17,646 nucleotides of DNA from Phycisphaerales bacterium UBA2402. GTDB taxonomy: Bacteria; Planctomycetota; Phycisphaerae; Phycisphaerales; UBA1924. Under the pieces are notes generated by a model. That model saw nothing but the letters and a program-made list of their open reading frames with translations, did not search any database and was not told the DNA's origin. Below, piece after piece: positions 7,467-13,455 of the stretch. Location: NCBI GenBank assembly GCA_002343715.1, contig DDSA01000244.1:1-17646 (forward strand). The letters are read 5' to 3'. A program made the position numbers and the translations under genes. How positions within the stretch are numbered: the first letter of the stretch is position 1; each line of letters starts with the position of its first letter.

Positions 7467-9028
7467 ACCGACACCTCCTCGCCGACGCGCTGGCCTATCG
7501 AGCGCAGGCCGAGCGGATGGAACGTGATCGAAACCGACCCCTTCGTGGCGTCGTAGTCAACGCGCTGGACGAGCATCCGCATGAGTCTGGCCTGCTCCTT
7601 TGGAGACAGGCGCGACCAGACCCCGTCGAACTCCCCGAGCGCGGCATCGACCTCGGCCTTCGTGATCTGGCCCGCGTCGGCGTCCGCGATTTCGCGCCGA
7701 AGCGCGGCCATTCGGTCGTCGGCCACCTGGACCTTCTGGTGGAGGTCGGTAAGACGGGCGGCGGCGTGCCCGTCGGTGGCGGCGTCCCCCGCCGTACGCC
7801 CAAGGTCGGCGTGAAGGCGGCCGAGTTCCCGCTCGACCACGCCCAACTCGCGCTCGGCCTCGGCCCGCTGCTGAGCGAGCTGCTGGCGGCACTTCGAGAG
7901 CGTGAGCGACAGCAGCGCCGGGTCTTTGCCGATCCGCTTGATCTGCTCGACCACGAAGCCCTCGATCTGCTCGGCGGGAAGGGACCGACACGGGCATGCG
8001 TCCCAGCCCTGCTTCTGCGCCTTGTAGCAGACGTAGTACCTGTAGACGCGGTCCTTGCCCTTGTTGGCCGTGGTGTGCCCCATCGTGAGGCCGCACGGGC
8101 CGCAGTGAACGAGCCCCTTGAGCAGCGCGCCGTACTTGTTCCGCACGAGCATCCCGCCCGCGCGCCCGTTCGATCGCAGCAACTCGTGGACCTTCGTCCA
8201 AAGCCCTTCTTCAACGATGGCAGCGTGCTCACCCGGAAACGTCTCGGCCTTGTACCGCACCTTCCCGCGATACAGGATGTTGGCGAGGACCTTGAGCACG
8301 GCGGGCTTGTCCCACACGCGCCCGCCGTACGCCGCGCCCTTCCGCGTCTGGACCGCCTTGGTCTTCAGGCCGCGACGGTTCAACTCGCGGCACACATCCA
8401 GGAGCGATCGGCGTTGCAGGTACATGCGGAAGATCTCGCGGACCAACTCCGCGTCGGCGGCGTTGACCACCAACTTCTTCGTGACCGGGTCCACGTCGTA
8501 CCCAAGCACGGAGCGGCCTCCCGACCACTTGCCCTTCCGCCGCGCCGCCGCGATCTTGTCCCGCGTCCGTTCAGAGATGATCTCCCGCTCGAACTGCGCG
8601 AACGAGAGCAGGATGTTGAGCGTGAGCCGCCCCATCGACTGCGTGGTGTTGAACTGCTGGGTGACAGAGACGAACGAAATCTTCTTACGCTCGAACAACT
8701 CCATCATCCGGGCGAAGTCGATCAGCGAGCGGCTGAGCCGGTCCACCTTGTAGACCACCACGCAGTCCACCTTGCCCGCTTCGATGTCCGCCATCAAACG
8801 GGCCACGGCGGGGCGGTCCATGTTGCCGCCCGTGAATCCGCCGTCGTCGTACCGATCGGGAAGGCACTGCCACCCCTCGGCCTTCTGGCTGGCGATGTAC
8901 GCCTCGGCGCTCTCCCGCTGCGCGTCGAGCGAGTTGAACTCCTGCTCGAGGCCGTCCTGCGTGCTCTTGCGGGTGTAGATGGCGCACCGCACCCGCGTGG
9001 TTGGCTTTGGCTCCGGTCGCTTGCTCAT
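7463..9028 (-). CDS. Large serine recombinase (site-specific integrase/resolvase family, 521 aa)
   Basis: Catalyses site-specific DNA strand exchange through a serine-DNA covalent intermediate. The N-terminal resolvase domain (residues about 12-150) has the catalytic serine in YTRKS (Ser22), the YKVDRLSRS motif near 92-100 and FEREIISERT near 140-150. A recombinase domain covers about 165-290. A zinc ribbon with CGPCG and later paired cysteines lies at about 305-350. A coiled-coil-like Leu/Glu/Arg-rich segment spans about 375-445, and a C-terminal tail follows. Length matches large serine integrases. ATG at 9028 overlaps the DUF2924 stop by 4 bases (ATGA) with GGAGG seven bases upstream. No truncation or frameshift is visible, so it is probably functional and moves the surrounding element. 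Confidence 0.95.
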   Translation of the reverse strand: MSKRPEPKPTTRVRCAIYTRKSTQDGLEQEFNSLDAQRESAEAYIASQKAEGWQCLPDRYDDGGFTGGNMDRPAVARLMADIEAGKVDCVVVYKVDRLSRSLIDFARMMELFERKKISFVSVTQQFNTTQSMGRLTLNILLSFAQFEREIISERTRDKIAAARRKGKWSGGRSVLGYDVDPVTKKLVVNAADAELVREIFRMYLQRRSLLDVCRELNRRGLKTKAVQTRKGAAYGGRVWDKPAVLKVLANILYRGKVRYKAETFPGEHAAIVEEGLWTKVHELLRSNGRAGGMLVRNKYGALLKGLVHCGPCGLTMGHTTANKGKDRVYRYYVCYKAQKQGWDACPCRSLPAEQIEGFVVEQIKRIGKDPALLSLTLSKCRQQLAQQRAEAERELGVVERELGRLHADLGRTAGDAATDGHAAARLTDLHQKVQVADDRMAALRREIADADAGQITKAEVDAALGEFDGVWSRLSPKEQARLMRMLVQRVDYDATKGSVSITFHPLGLRSIGQRVGEEVSV

Positions 9029-9534
9029 TCGTCCGCCTCCGATCCCTTCTTGCCGCGTGCGGACGGCAGCCCGAAGAAGCTGACCCCGTTCCAGTGCGCC
9101 CCGGTCACCTTCTGGGCGATGGCGGTCAGCGAGCGGTAAACCTCCCCCTCGTACTCAAACCCGCGCGGCAGCACCCGCACGACGATCACCTTCCCTTTGT
9201 ATTCGCGTCGGAGCACCGACCCCGGTTTGGGGAACGCGGCGGGGCGTCCGGCGTCAAACGCCGCCGTGATCACCGTGCCCGGACCCGCGACCGGCGCTTT
9301 CGGGGCGCTCAACCGGATTTCGGCATCGTCGGCCAACTCGACCGCGCGGCGGCGTGCCCGTTCCGAAAGGCCGCCCTCGCGGAGCGCCTGCATCCTCCAG
9401 ACGATCCGCTTCACGAGGTACTGCTTGTGGTTCGTCCGCGTGGGCTCGCCGAAGACCTCGGCGTATCGCTGCTTCAGTTCGGGCACGGTCAATCGGCCAA
9501 GGGCCAGGACCGTCGCGTTGGTGTCATCGGGCAT
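9025..9534 (-). CDS. DUF2924 family protein (169 aa)
   Basis: The N-terminal half has the DUF2924 pattern: L-x-VPELKQRYAEVFGEPTR at about residues 16-34, then a basic helix (KQYLVKRIVWRMQALREGG) and ERARRRAVELADDAE. The C-terminal half has GTVITAAFDAG and RREYKGKVIVVRVLPRGFEYEGEVYRS, a short beta-rich module ending near a WNGVSFFGL segment. Proteins of this family are typically encoded just before a serine recombinase, as here, and are thought to help it; their biochemistry is not established. ATG at 9534 has GGAGAG five bases upstream. The stop overlaps the recombinase start. Confidence 0.9.
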   Translation of the reverse strand: MPDDTNATVLALGRLTVPELKQRYAEVFGEPTRTNHKQYLVKRIVWRMQALREGGLSERARRRAVELADDAEIRLSAPKAPVAGPGTVITAAFDAGRPAAFPKPGSVLRREYKGKVIVVRVLPRGFEYEGEVYRSLTAIAQKVTGAHWNGVSFFGLPSARGKKGSEADE

Positions 9535-9558
9535 GTGGACTCTCCGGTTCGCAAGGCG

Positions 9559-9765
9559 TCAACCAAGCGGACGATCAAGGCGAACCGGCTCAAACGATTC
9601 AAGTCCATCGGCCTCTCTTTCTTGATGCTGCGGATTCTCGCCCATGCGGCATGCGTCGGCTCGCTTGCGGCGCATGCCCTCGGCCAGTAGTGCGGCGATG
9701 ATGTGAAGCCGCTGGGCCGGCGCGAGATCATCGCGCTCGACCGCCTCGTCGGGGTCGATCGTCAT
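9559..9765 (-). CDS. Small recombinase-associated protein (68 aa)
   Basis: The protein is helical and charged: LAPAQRLHIIAALLAEGMRR at residues about 14-33, a polar middle, and an ending FEPVRLDRPLG. From memory, small proteins of the form 'R..IAAILA.G..R.R' with a conserved L-x-V-x-x-G-like tail often precede DUF2924 plus serine recombinase genes. This match rests on pattern memory, not on a search. ATG at 9765 is preferred; an in-frame GTG at 9795 would add ten residues. The gene ends 24 bases before the DUF2924 start, so it is probably the first gene of the recombinase operon. Confidence 0.6.
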   Translation of the reverse strand: MTIDPDEAVERDDLAPAQRLHIIAALLAEGMRRKRADACRMGENPQHQEREADGLESFEPVRLDRPLG

Positions 9766-9804
9766 GCGTATGTCCGTGCGCGAGCCCGCATGCACGGGCC
9801 AGCG

Positions 9805-9848
9805 GTAGATGGAGGCCGCCCACCGGGGGGGCGTTAAACACCATCTAC
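9805..9848. repeat. Inverted repeat between HNH operon and recombinase operon
   Basis: Outer arms GTAGATGG (9805-9812) and CCATCTAC (9841-9848) are perfect complements. Between them lies a second short stem with a C/G-rich core (CGCCC/GGGCG on the minus strand). The structure sits 39 bases downstream of the HNH gene stop and 39 bases upstream of the small recombinase-associated gene. It could be a terminator for the HNH operon or part of a recombination site. There is no T-run, so a classic intrinsic terminator is unlikely. Confidence 0.45.
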
Positions 9849-9887
9849 GCGGCGATGCTCAAAAGTGGCGTAGCCCACGCTCGGGGA

Positions 9888-10553
9888 CTACAGCAGATCT
9901 ACCAATGAATCCGCATCTACCGGTTCGGGCACCGAGGTCAATACGAAGGGATCTGCATTCACAAACTGCTCATACGCAGGAATGACACGGCGGACCGCCT
10001 CGATCGCGGAGCCGATCGGCGACCCTGCTGCGATCGTCCCGTTCTGTTCGGCGCGCTGAATCAGGTGGCGCAACAGCCCGAGCGTCTGCTGGTATTCACG
10101 ACGCACGCGGTCACGATCACTCAACAGGCTCCGCAGTTCGGTGCGCTCATTTAGTCGCAGAATCCGAATCGTGTAACCCCCGGATGTCGTCATTGCGCGA
10201 AGCGATAGGTCTGCCTCGCGAGCGTAGTCGGTCCCGTCGGGGTCATGGTGACAGGGATCGCAAAAGCACTCCCCGCGCGACAACTCGCCAGCGTTCGGCC
10301 AAGTAGAGCCCTTGTTTTGCCTGCTGTTGCAATCCTTGCAGCACCAGTACAGATTCAAAAAAACCCGCTCTTTCGCGCCATTGTTTACAGACTTCGGTTC
10401 GAAATGGTCCTGATCGAAGTGCCCTGGACCTCCGAGCTCGCCTTCGTGTCGAAAGCAGTACGCGCAAAAGCGTCGAAAATCCTCCCGCGTCATCTCTCGG
10501 TAGGTCTGATACGGACTGCCATCGGCGACACCATTGCGACGATCAAACTTCAC
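9888..10553 (-). CDS. HNH endonuclease (221 aa), last gene of a three-gene operon
   Basis: Predicted metal-dependent nuclease. Seen: a zinc-knuckle Cys pair CAYC at residues 30-33, the catalytic DQDHFEPKS at 47-55, an asparagine at 67, and a second Cys pair in CCKDCN at 71-76. This layout (CxxC, DxDHFxPKS, then NL-W-CC--CN) resembles the TIGR02646/PtuB group of HNH nucleases found in retron and Septu-type defence systems, as well as general HNH_5-like enzymes. A second Cys/His cluster (CFCDPCHHD) follows at 97-104. The rest is helical with no recognised domain. The start is a GTG overlapping the upstream stop by 4 bases (GTGA), so translation is coupled. All catalytic residues are present, so it is probably active. 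Role as the effector of the operon is inferred. Confidence 0.9.
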   Translation of the reverse strand: MKFDRRNGVADGSPYQTYREMTREDFRRFCAYCFRHEGELGGPGHFDQDHFEPKSVNNGAKERVFLNLYWCCKDCNSRQNKGSTWPNAGELSRGECFCDPCHHDPDGTDYAREADLSLRAMTTSGGYTIRILRLNERTELRSLLSDRDRVRREYQQTLGLLRHLIQRAEQNGTIAAGSPIGSAIEAVRRVIPAYEQFVNADPFVLTSVPEPVDADSLVDLL

Positions 10554-11149
10554 GGCGTACCACCGAGTCCAGTCGGTTTTTCCGCCGCGTCGATCGCTCG
10601 TTCCAGAAGCTTCGCAATTTGGGCGAGTGATGCCAGAACACGATGGTGTTCCTGGAGTACTGGCTTCAAGGCATCAGCCTGGCGATCGGTTGCCAACGCA
10701 TCAAGTGTCTTCGCTTGCTCGCTCATCATCGCGAGCTCGTCAGCTTCTGCCGATGACAGGCGCCCCGACGCCGCTCGTGCTCGAAGCTCATGCCATTTCG
10801 ACCAATCTGGCAAACAAGCCTTCGGCGACTCGGTCGTTTCGGTCGTATCCGGCCTGTGCGACGTTGCTAGCAGCACGCGCGTGAGAAAGCGCTGAACGAG
10901 CATGGGACTGCCGACTCCAGAGGCAAGCAACTCCGGCATCGTGAGTGGTCGGCTTGAAAGCGGATCGCGTGCATCGCTTTTCGCCTCCGTCGAACGCCCA
11001 AGCCATTCCTCATTCCACGGGCCATTGAGTTCGGTGGTGTCCGTCTCTCCCTTGTGCGCGACGAGTGTTGTGTAGCCAGCAGGCAGCGTAAATGACGCCG
11101 AGATGGTCTGGCGAGTTCTGCGGCCTTGGTTGACGACGCTCGCGGTCAT
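10550..11149 (-). CDS. Unknown protein, middle gene of the HNH operon (199 aa)
   Basis: I recognise no domain. The N-terminal 45 residues look beta-rich (TISASFTLPAGYTTLVAHKG). The middle is loop-like. Residues about 120-190 look strongly helical and may form a coiled coil (SSAEADELAMMSEQAKTL through LASLAQIAKLLERAIDAA). There is no signal peptide or membrane segment. ATG at 11149 overlaps the first gene's stop (ATGA) with AAGGAG nine bases upstream, and its stop overlaps the HNH gene start (GTGA). The tight coupling suggests a fixed-ratio complex with its neighbours. Adaptor or scaffold is a guess. Confidence 0.8.
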   Translation of the reverse strand: MTASVVNQGRRTRQTISASFTLPAGYTTLVAHKGETDTTELNGPWNEEWLGRSTEAKSDARDPLSSRPLTMPELLASGVGSPMLVQRFLTRVLLATSHRPDTTETTESPKACLPDWSKWHELRARAASGRLSSAEADELAMMSEQAKTLDALATDRQADALKPVLQEHHRVLASLAQIAKLLERAIDAAEKPTGLGGTP

Positions 11150-11868
11150 TGCAGGAGGCTCCTTGCGATGCGCATCGTCTCTTCGCGGACCGGCTTCCAC
11201 AGGGCGAGCATTCGCGGCAACTCTTTGGAAACCTCAACGTCCGGTAGCTGAAGATCGCGGTGAAGATTACAGTGCAAATTCACCACATAGGGAGGAGTTG
11301 ATACTGTCGCCACTTGGCCTTCGGACGGATTCGTTGGTTCTGCCGACACCGCCGCTCGTACTCGCATTCGAGCGCCACCGAACGTGTCGTAGGCGAATGA
11401 AGTCCCGAAGCGGTCTCGTGCAGAGCCAGTTGCCTGTTTTAGCGCCCACGGAGAGGCGAAGATCGCTCGGTTCCACTCAGCAAAGTGAGACGCATCCGTC
11501 GGCTTCAGCACGAAGTGATTGTTCAGGCCTACTGCCACGAACGGTGTGTGTGGGAGGATCTTGGCGACCCCGCCCAAGACTCGTGCGAGCACTGTGTCGG
11601 CGTCATCAACACTTGCCGGAAACTGCATCTGGAGGCGGTCGGGGAGCGCCATGAACTCGAAGTTCGCAGCGTTCACACGGGTCAAACCAGGGACGAACAC
11701 GGCCTCCTCCGGACGAAATTCCTCTTCAAGAAGGATGCCGTTCTTGAGCAACCACACTGGGCTGAAAATCGACTGGTTCACGTCCTTTGCAAGCACCACC
11801 ACGCTCGATTGAATTAGCGCTGGTCCATTCGCTTGGGCTCGTTGGGGAAGCTCGGGCATCATGGACAT
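11146..11868 (-). CDS. Unknown protein, first gene of the HNH operon (240 aa)
   Basis: I do not recognise the family. The sequence looks like a soluble alpha/beta protein: strand-like SSVVVLAKDV near residues 21-30, NFEFMALPDRLQMQF near 72-86, a helix near 90-105, FVAVGLNNHFVL near 113-124, and a beta-rich C-terminal part with RMRVRAAV and YVVNLHCNLHRDL. It has some resemblance in layout to the TIGR04255-type proteins of sporadic two-gene modules, but I could not match motifs. Three in-frame ATGs lie at 11868, 11862 and 11859. No ribosome binding site is clear; an in-frame stop occurs within about 65 bases upstream, limiting the start. As the first gene it may be the sensor of the module. Confidence 0.8.
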   Translation of the reverse strand: MSMMPELPQRAQANGPALIQSSVVVLAKDVNQSIFSPVWLLKNGILLEEEFRPEEAVFVPGLTRVNAANFEFMALPDRLQMQFPASVDDADTVLARVLGGVAKILPHTPFVAVGLNNHFVLKPTDASHFAEWNRAIFASPWALKQATGSARDRFGTSFAYDTFGGARMRVRAAVSAEPTNPSEGQVATVSTPPYVVNLHCNLHRDLQLPDVEVSKELPRMLALWKPVREETMRIARSLLQ

Positions 11869-12217
11869 TGTACGGGGTGGGATACCGCAGTGCGGTCCAG
11901 TCGAGGTGGCGTCTCATCCCATGGCCCATTCGATTGGTTCATGTTCGTCTCCGCAGCGTTTGATCCGCCGTGCATCGCAAGGCAGTCAGATCGAAACCCC
12001 GCGTCAAAACGGTCGCGGCGCTAACCGAGAGGTCGAGAGAGTTCGAGAGGTTTCGGCGAGAGAGGGACCGGAACCGTCGGGGTTGCCGTCGGCGGTGCGA
12101 TGGGGCCAGCCGAACCGAGAGTCCGCCCCCGTCGGCGGGTCGGCAATCCGGTCGGGAAACTCCGGGGTATTCGCCTCCCCGCCCGCTGGCCTGAATCTGG
12201 CCGGGCCGTAAAGCAGA

Positions 12218-12241
12218 ACCGCCACGCTCTCGCGTGGCGGT
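12218..12241. repeat. Perfect 10-bp inverted repeat with TCTC loop
   Basis: ACCGCCACGC and GCGTGGCGGT pair perfectly around a TCTC loop. On either strand no T-run follows, so it is not a standard intrinsic terminator. It could be a stem of a structured RNA, a REP-like element or a recombination-site arm. Confidence 0.6.
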
Positions 12242-12382
12242 CTAAAGCTCCCTGTACAAGACCGTTTCGGAGGGTTGGCGGACCACTCTCGGGGTGGCCC
12301 GATGGGTGTGCGATTGAAACGGGTCGTTAATGGGGACAGCGGAAACCGCGTTTTCAAGGCCGCTGGTGGGGTACAAATACTC

Positions 12383-12412
12383 CAGCCCCGCCCGTTGGGA
12401 TTTGCGGGGCTG
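12383..12412. repeat. Perfect 9-bp inverted repeat followed by a TTCG tetraloop stem
   Basis: CAGCCCCGC (12383-12391) pairs with GCGGGGCTG (12404-12412) around a 12-base loop. Overlapping its right edge, 12410-12425 can form a six-pair stem (one G-T pair) around a TTCG tetraloop. No T-run follows. Two adjacent stable stems suggest RNA structure or a terminator-like element. Confidence 0.5.
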
Positions 12413-12480
12413 CCTTCGGGCGGCTCGGCCGGGACGATCCAGACGGCGTCGAAATGCTGCCGATCGCGGCCCAGCCCGGT

Positions 12481-12507
12481 AGTCTCACGAGGGCGGCAGG
12501 TGAGACT
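12481..12507. repeat. Perfect 8-bp inverted repeat
   Basis: AGTCTCAC (12481-12488) pairs with GTGAGACT (12500-12507) around an 11-base loop. A related AGTCTCA motif recurs at about 12556. It lies in the gene-free region upstream of the metal-efflux cluster. Confidence 0.5.
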
Positions 12508-12656
12508 GGATCAGGAATGGCGGAATGGCCTGAATTTTCACAGCGACCGGGGCCGAGTCTCAATATCTCACTATTTCGCACTCTGCCCACCGTATCCACA
12601 ATCTCGGTGAACCGTTTCTCACGGGTGACCTGGGGCTTGTGGGCCAATGTTGCCGG

Positions 12657-12685
12657 TTGAACCGCGACAAAACCCCCTCAATAAC
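12657..12685 (+). promoter_or_regulatory. Possible promoter of the metal-efflux cluster
   Basis: TTGAAC (12657-12662) and AATAAC (12680-12685) are 17 bases apart and each matches four of six positions of the sigma-70 -35 and -10 boxes. They lie about 100 bases upstream of the His-rich gene. The match is weak. An alternative -10-like TATACT at 12796-12801 has no -35 partner. Confidence 0.3.
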
Positions 12686-12784
12686 GAAGAGTATCCACCC
12701 GTTCTGGCGGAATGCTCCCTGAACCGATCGCCCGGAGCCAACCGCCCGGCGAAAATCGAACCCGCGGGTCCGCAACGTCGTACC

Positions 12785-13297
12785 ATGACCACCGATATAC
12801 TCCAAGGAAGCATGCTCCATCGCGACAGTCCATTCCGGCTTCTGGTGACCGTGCTGCTCGCGGTAGCGGTGCCGTTTTGCTGCTGCAACTTCCACTCGTG
12901 GTTCAGCGGATGCATCCCGTGCCAGGCTCCTGCTTCGGATCGCCAAGGCGAGAGGCTGGCCCATGTGCACGCCGACGGGTCGAGTCATGATCACTCCTCC
13001 CACCACGAGCACCAGGATGGGCCTGCGTCCAACAACGGGGACGATCACGCCCCCAAGCCGTGCGCGCCGGGCAACGACAAGCACGACTGCGACTGCGGCA
13101 AGAACAGCGGGATGATGCTCACGGTCGAAAAGTCGACCGTCGAGTTGCCTGCTCCCGTGGTCATCGCCGTTCTCGACTGGACCCTCTCCGTTGATGTGCT
13201 TCCGACAGCCCTTTTCCGGGGTTTGGACCGGGAGCAGCGCGTCGTCGAACGACTGCAGACATCGCTTCTGCGCCTGCACTGCGCGCTCATCGTGTAG
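12785..13297 (+). CDS. His/Cys-rich exported protein ahead of metal-efflux genes (170 aa)
   Basis: A hydrophobic segment (FRLLVTVLLAVAVPFCCCNF, about residues 17-36) looks like a signal peptide or membrane anchor; the CCC run could hold a lipid or metal. Residues about 58-105 are packed with His, Asp and Cys (AHVHADG, HDHSSHHEHQDG, KHDCDCGKN), a likely metal-binding stretch. A second weakly hydrophobic stretch (VVIAVLDWTLSVDVLPTALF) follows. I know no named family. The ATG at 12785 gives 170 aa; ATG at 12812 gives 161 aa and has AAGGAAG close upstream, too close for an ideal spacing. Either is possible. Position just ahead of an RND metal pump suggests a periplasmic metal sponge or chaperone. 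Confidence 0.7.
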   Translation: MTTDILQGSMLHRDSPFRLLVTVLLAVAVPFCCCNFHSWFSGCIPCQAPASDRQGERLAHVHADGSSHDHSSHHEHQDGPASNNGDDHAPKPCAPGNDKHDCDCGKNSGMMLTVEKSTVELPAPVVIAVLDWTLSVDVLPTALFRGLDREQRVVERLQTSLLRLHCALIV

Positions 13298-13312
13298 CAA
13301 TTCGGCCCGTAC

Positions 13313-13403
13313 CGACGATTCCCAGTCGCCGAAGCGCTGAAAGTGCGCTTGCAGACACCGGAATCGTCGCCGGGCTGCCGCGCGCCCCCAACGCGCTTCG
13401 GCG
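13313..13403 (+). promoter_or_regulatory. Candidate structured leader RNA ahead of the efflux adaptor gene
   Basis: The 158-base spacer between the His-rich gene and the adaptor has nested and competing complementary arms. CGACGATTCC (13313-13322) pairs with GGAATCGTCG (13360-13369). Inside it AAGCGC (13332-13337) pairs with GCGCTT (13345-13350). The same strand CGCCGAAGCGC (13327-13337) also pairs perfectly over 11 bases with GCGCTTCGGCG (13393-13403). The last pairing excludes the inner hairpin and, with the outer stem, would make a pseudoknot. The ribosome binding site (about 13445) lies further on. An attenuator, metal-responsive RNA or mRNA-processing element is possible. Confidence 0.45.
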
Positions 13404-13455
13404 CACCCCATCCATCTGACTGACCTGTTCTTGCACCCCTCACCGGAGGTCTCGC

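Larger units (their letters stand above)
11869..12784. other. 0.9-kb region without a convincing gene, rich in inverted repeats
   Basis: Reading frames here are short, Arg/Pro-rich and without ribosome binding sites. The stretch separates two divergently transcribed groups: the HNH operon (minus) and the metal-efflux cluster (plus). It holds four spaced CGAGAG units (12026-12062), three perfect inverted repeats (12218-12241, 12383-12412, 12481-12507) and a possible promoter (12657-12685). A boundary of the mobile element may fall here, but I found no tRNA and no matching end repeats. Confidence 0.5.

Noticed and set aside
7517..9139. 540-codon open frame on the plus strand
   Set aside because: It is antisense to the serine recombinase and DUF2924 genes, which have full family motifs. 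The product is Leu/Arg/His-rich without domain features.
12365..12395. tRNA 3'-end-like T-arm (GGGGTACAAATACTCC)
   Set aside because: The loop is eight bases and starts TAC rather than TTC, and no acceptor or anticodon arm pairs with it. Not a tRNA or a clear tRNA fragment.
12735..12780. tRNA-like T-arm on the minus strand (GGGTTCGATT)
   Set aside because: The stem needs two G-T pairs and no matching acceptor strand or anticodon arm is found in the right place.
13313..13369. Intrinsic terminator after the His-rich gene
   Set aside because: The stem is good but no T-run follows, and the next gene is co-directional and close. A regulatory or processing structure fits better.
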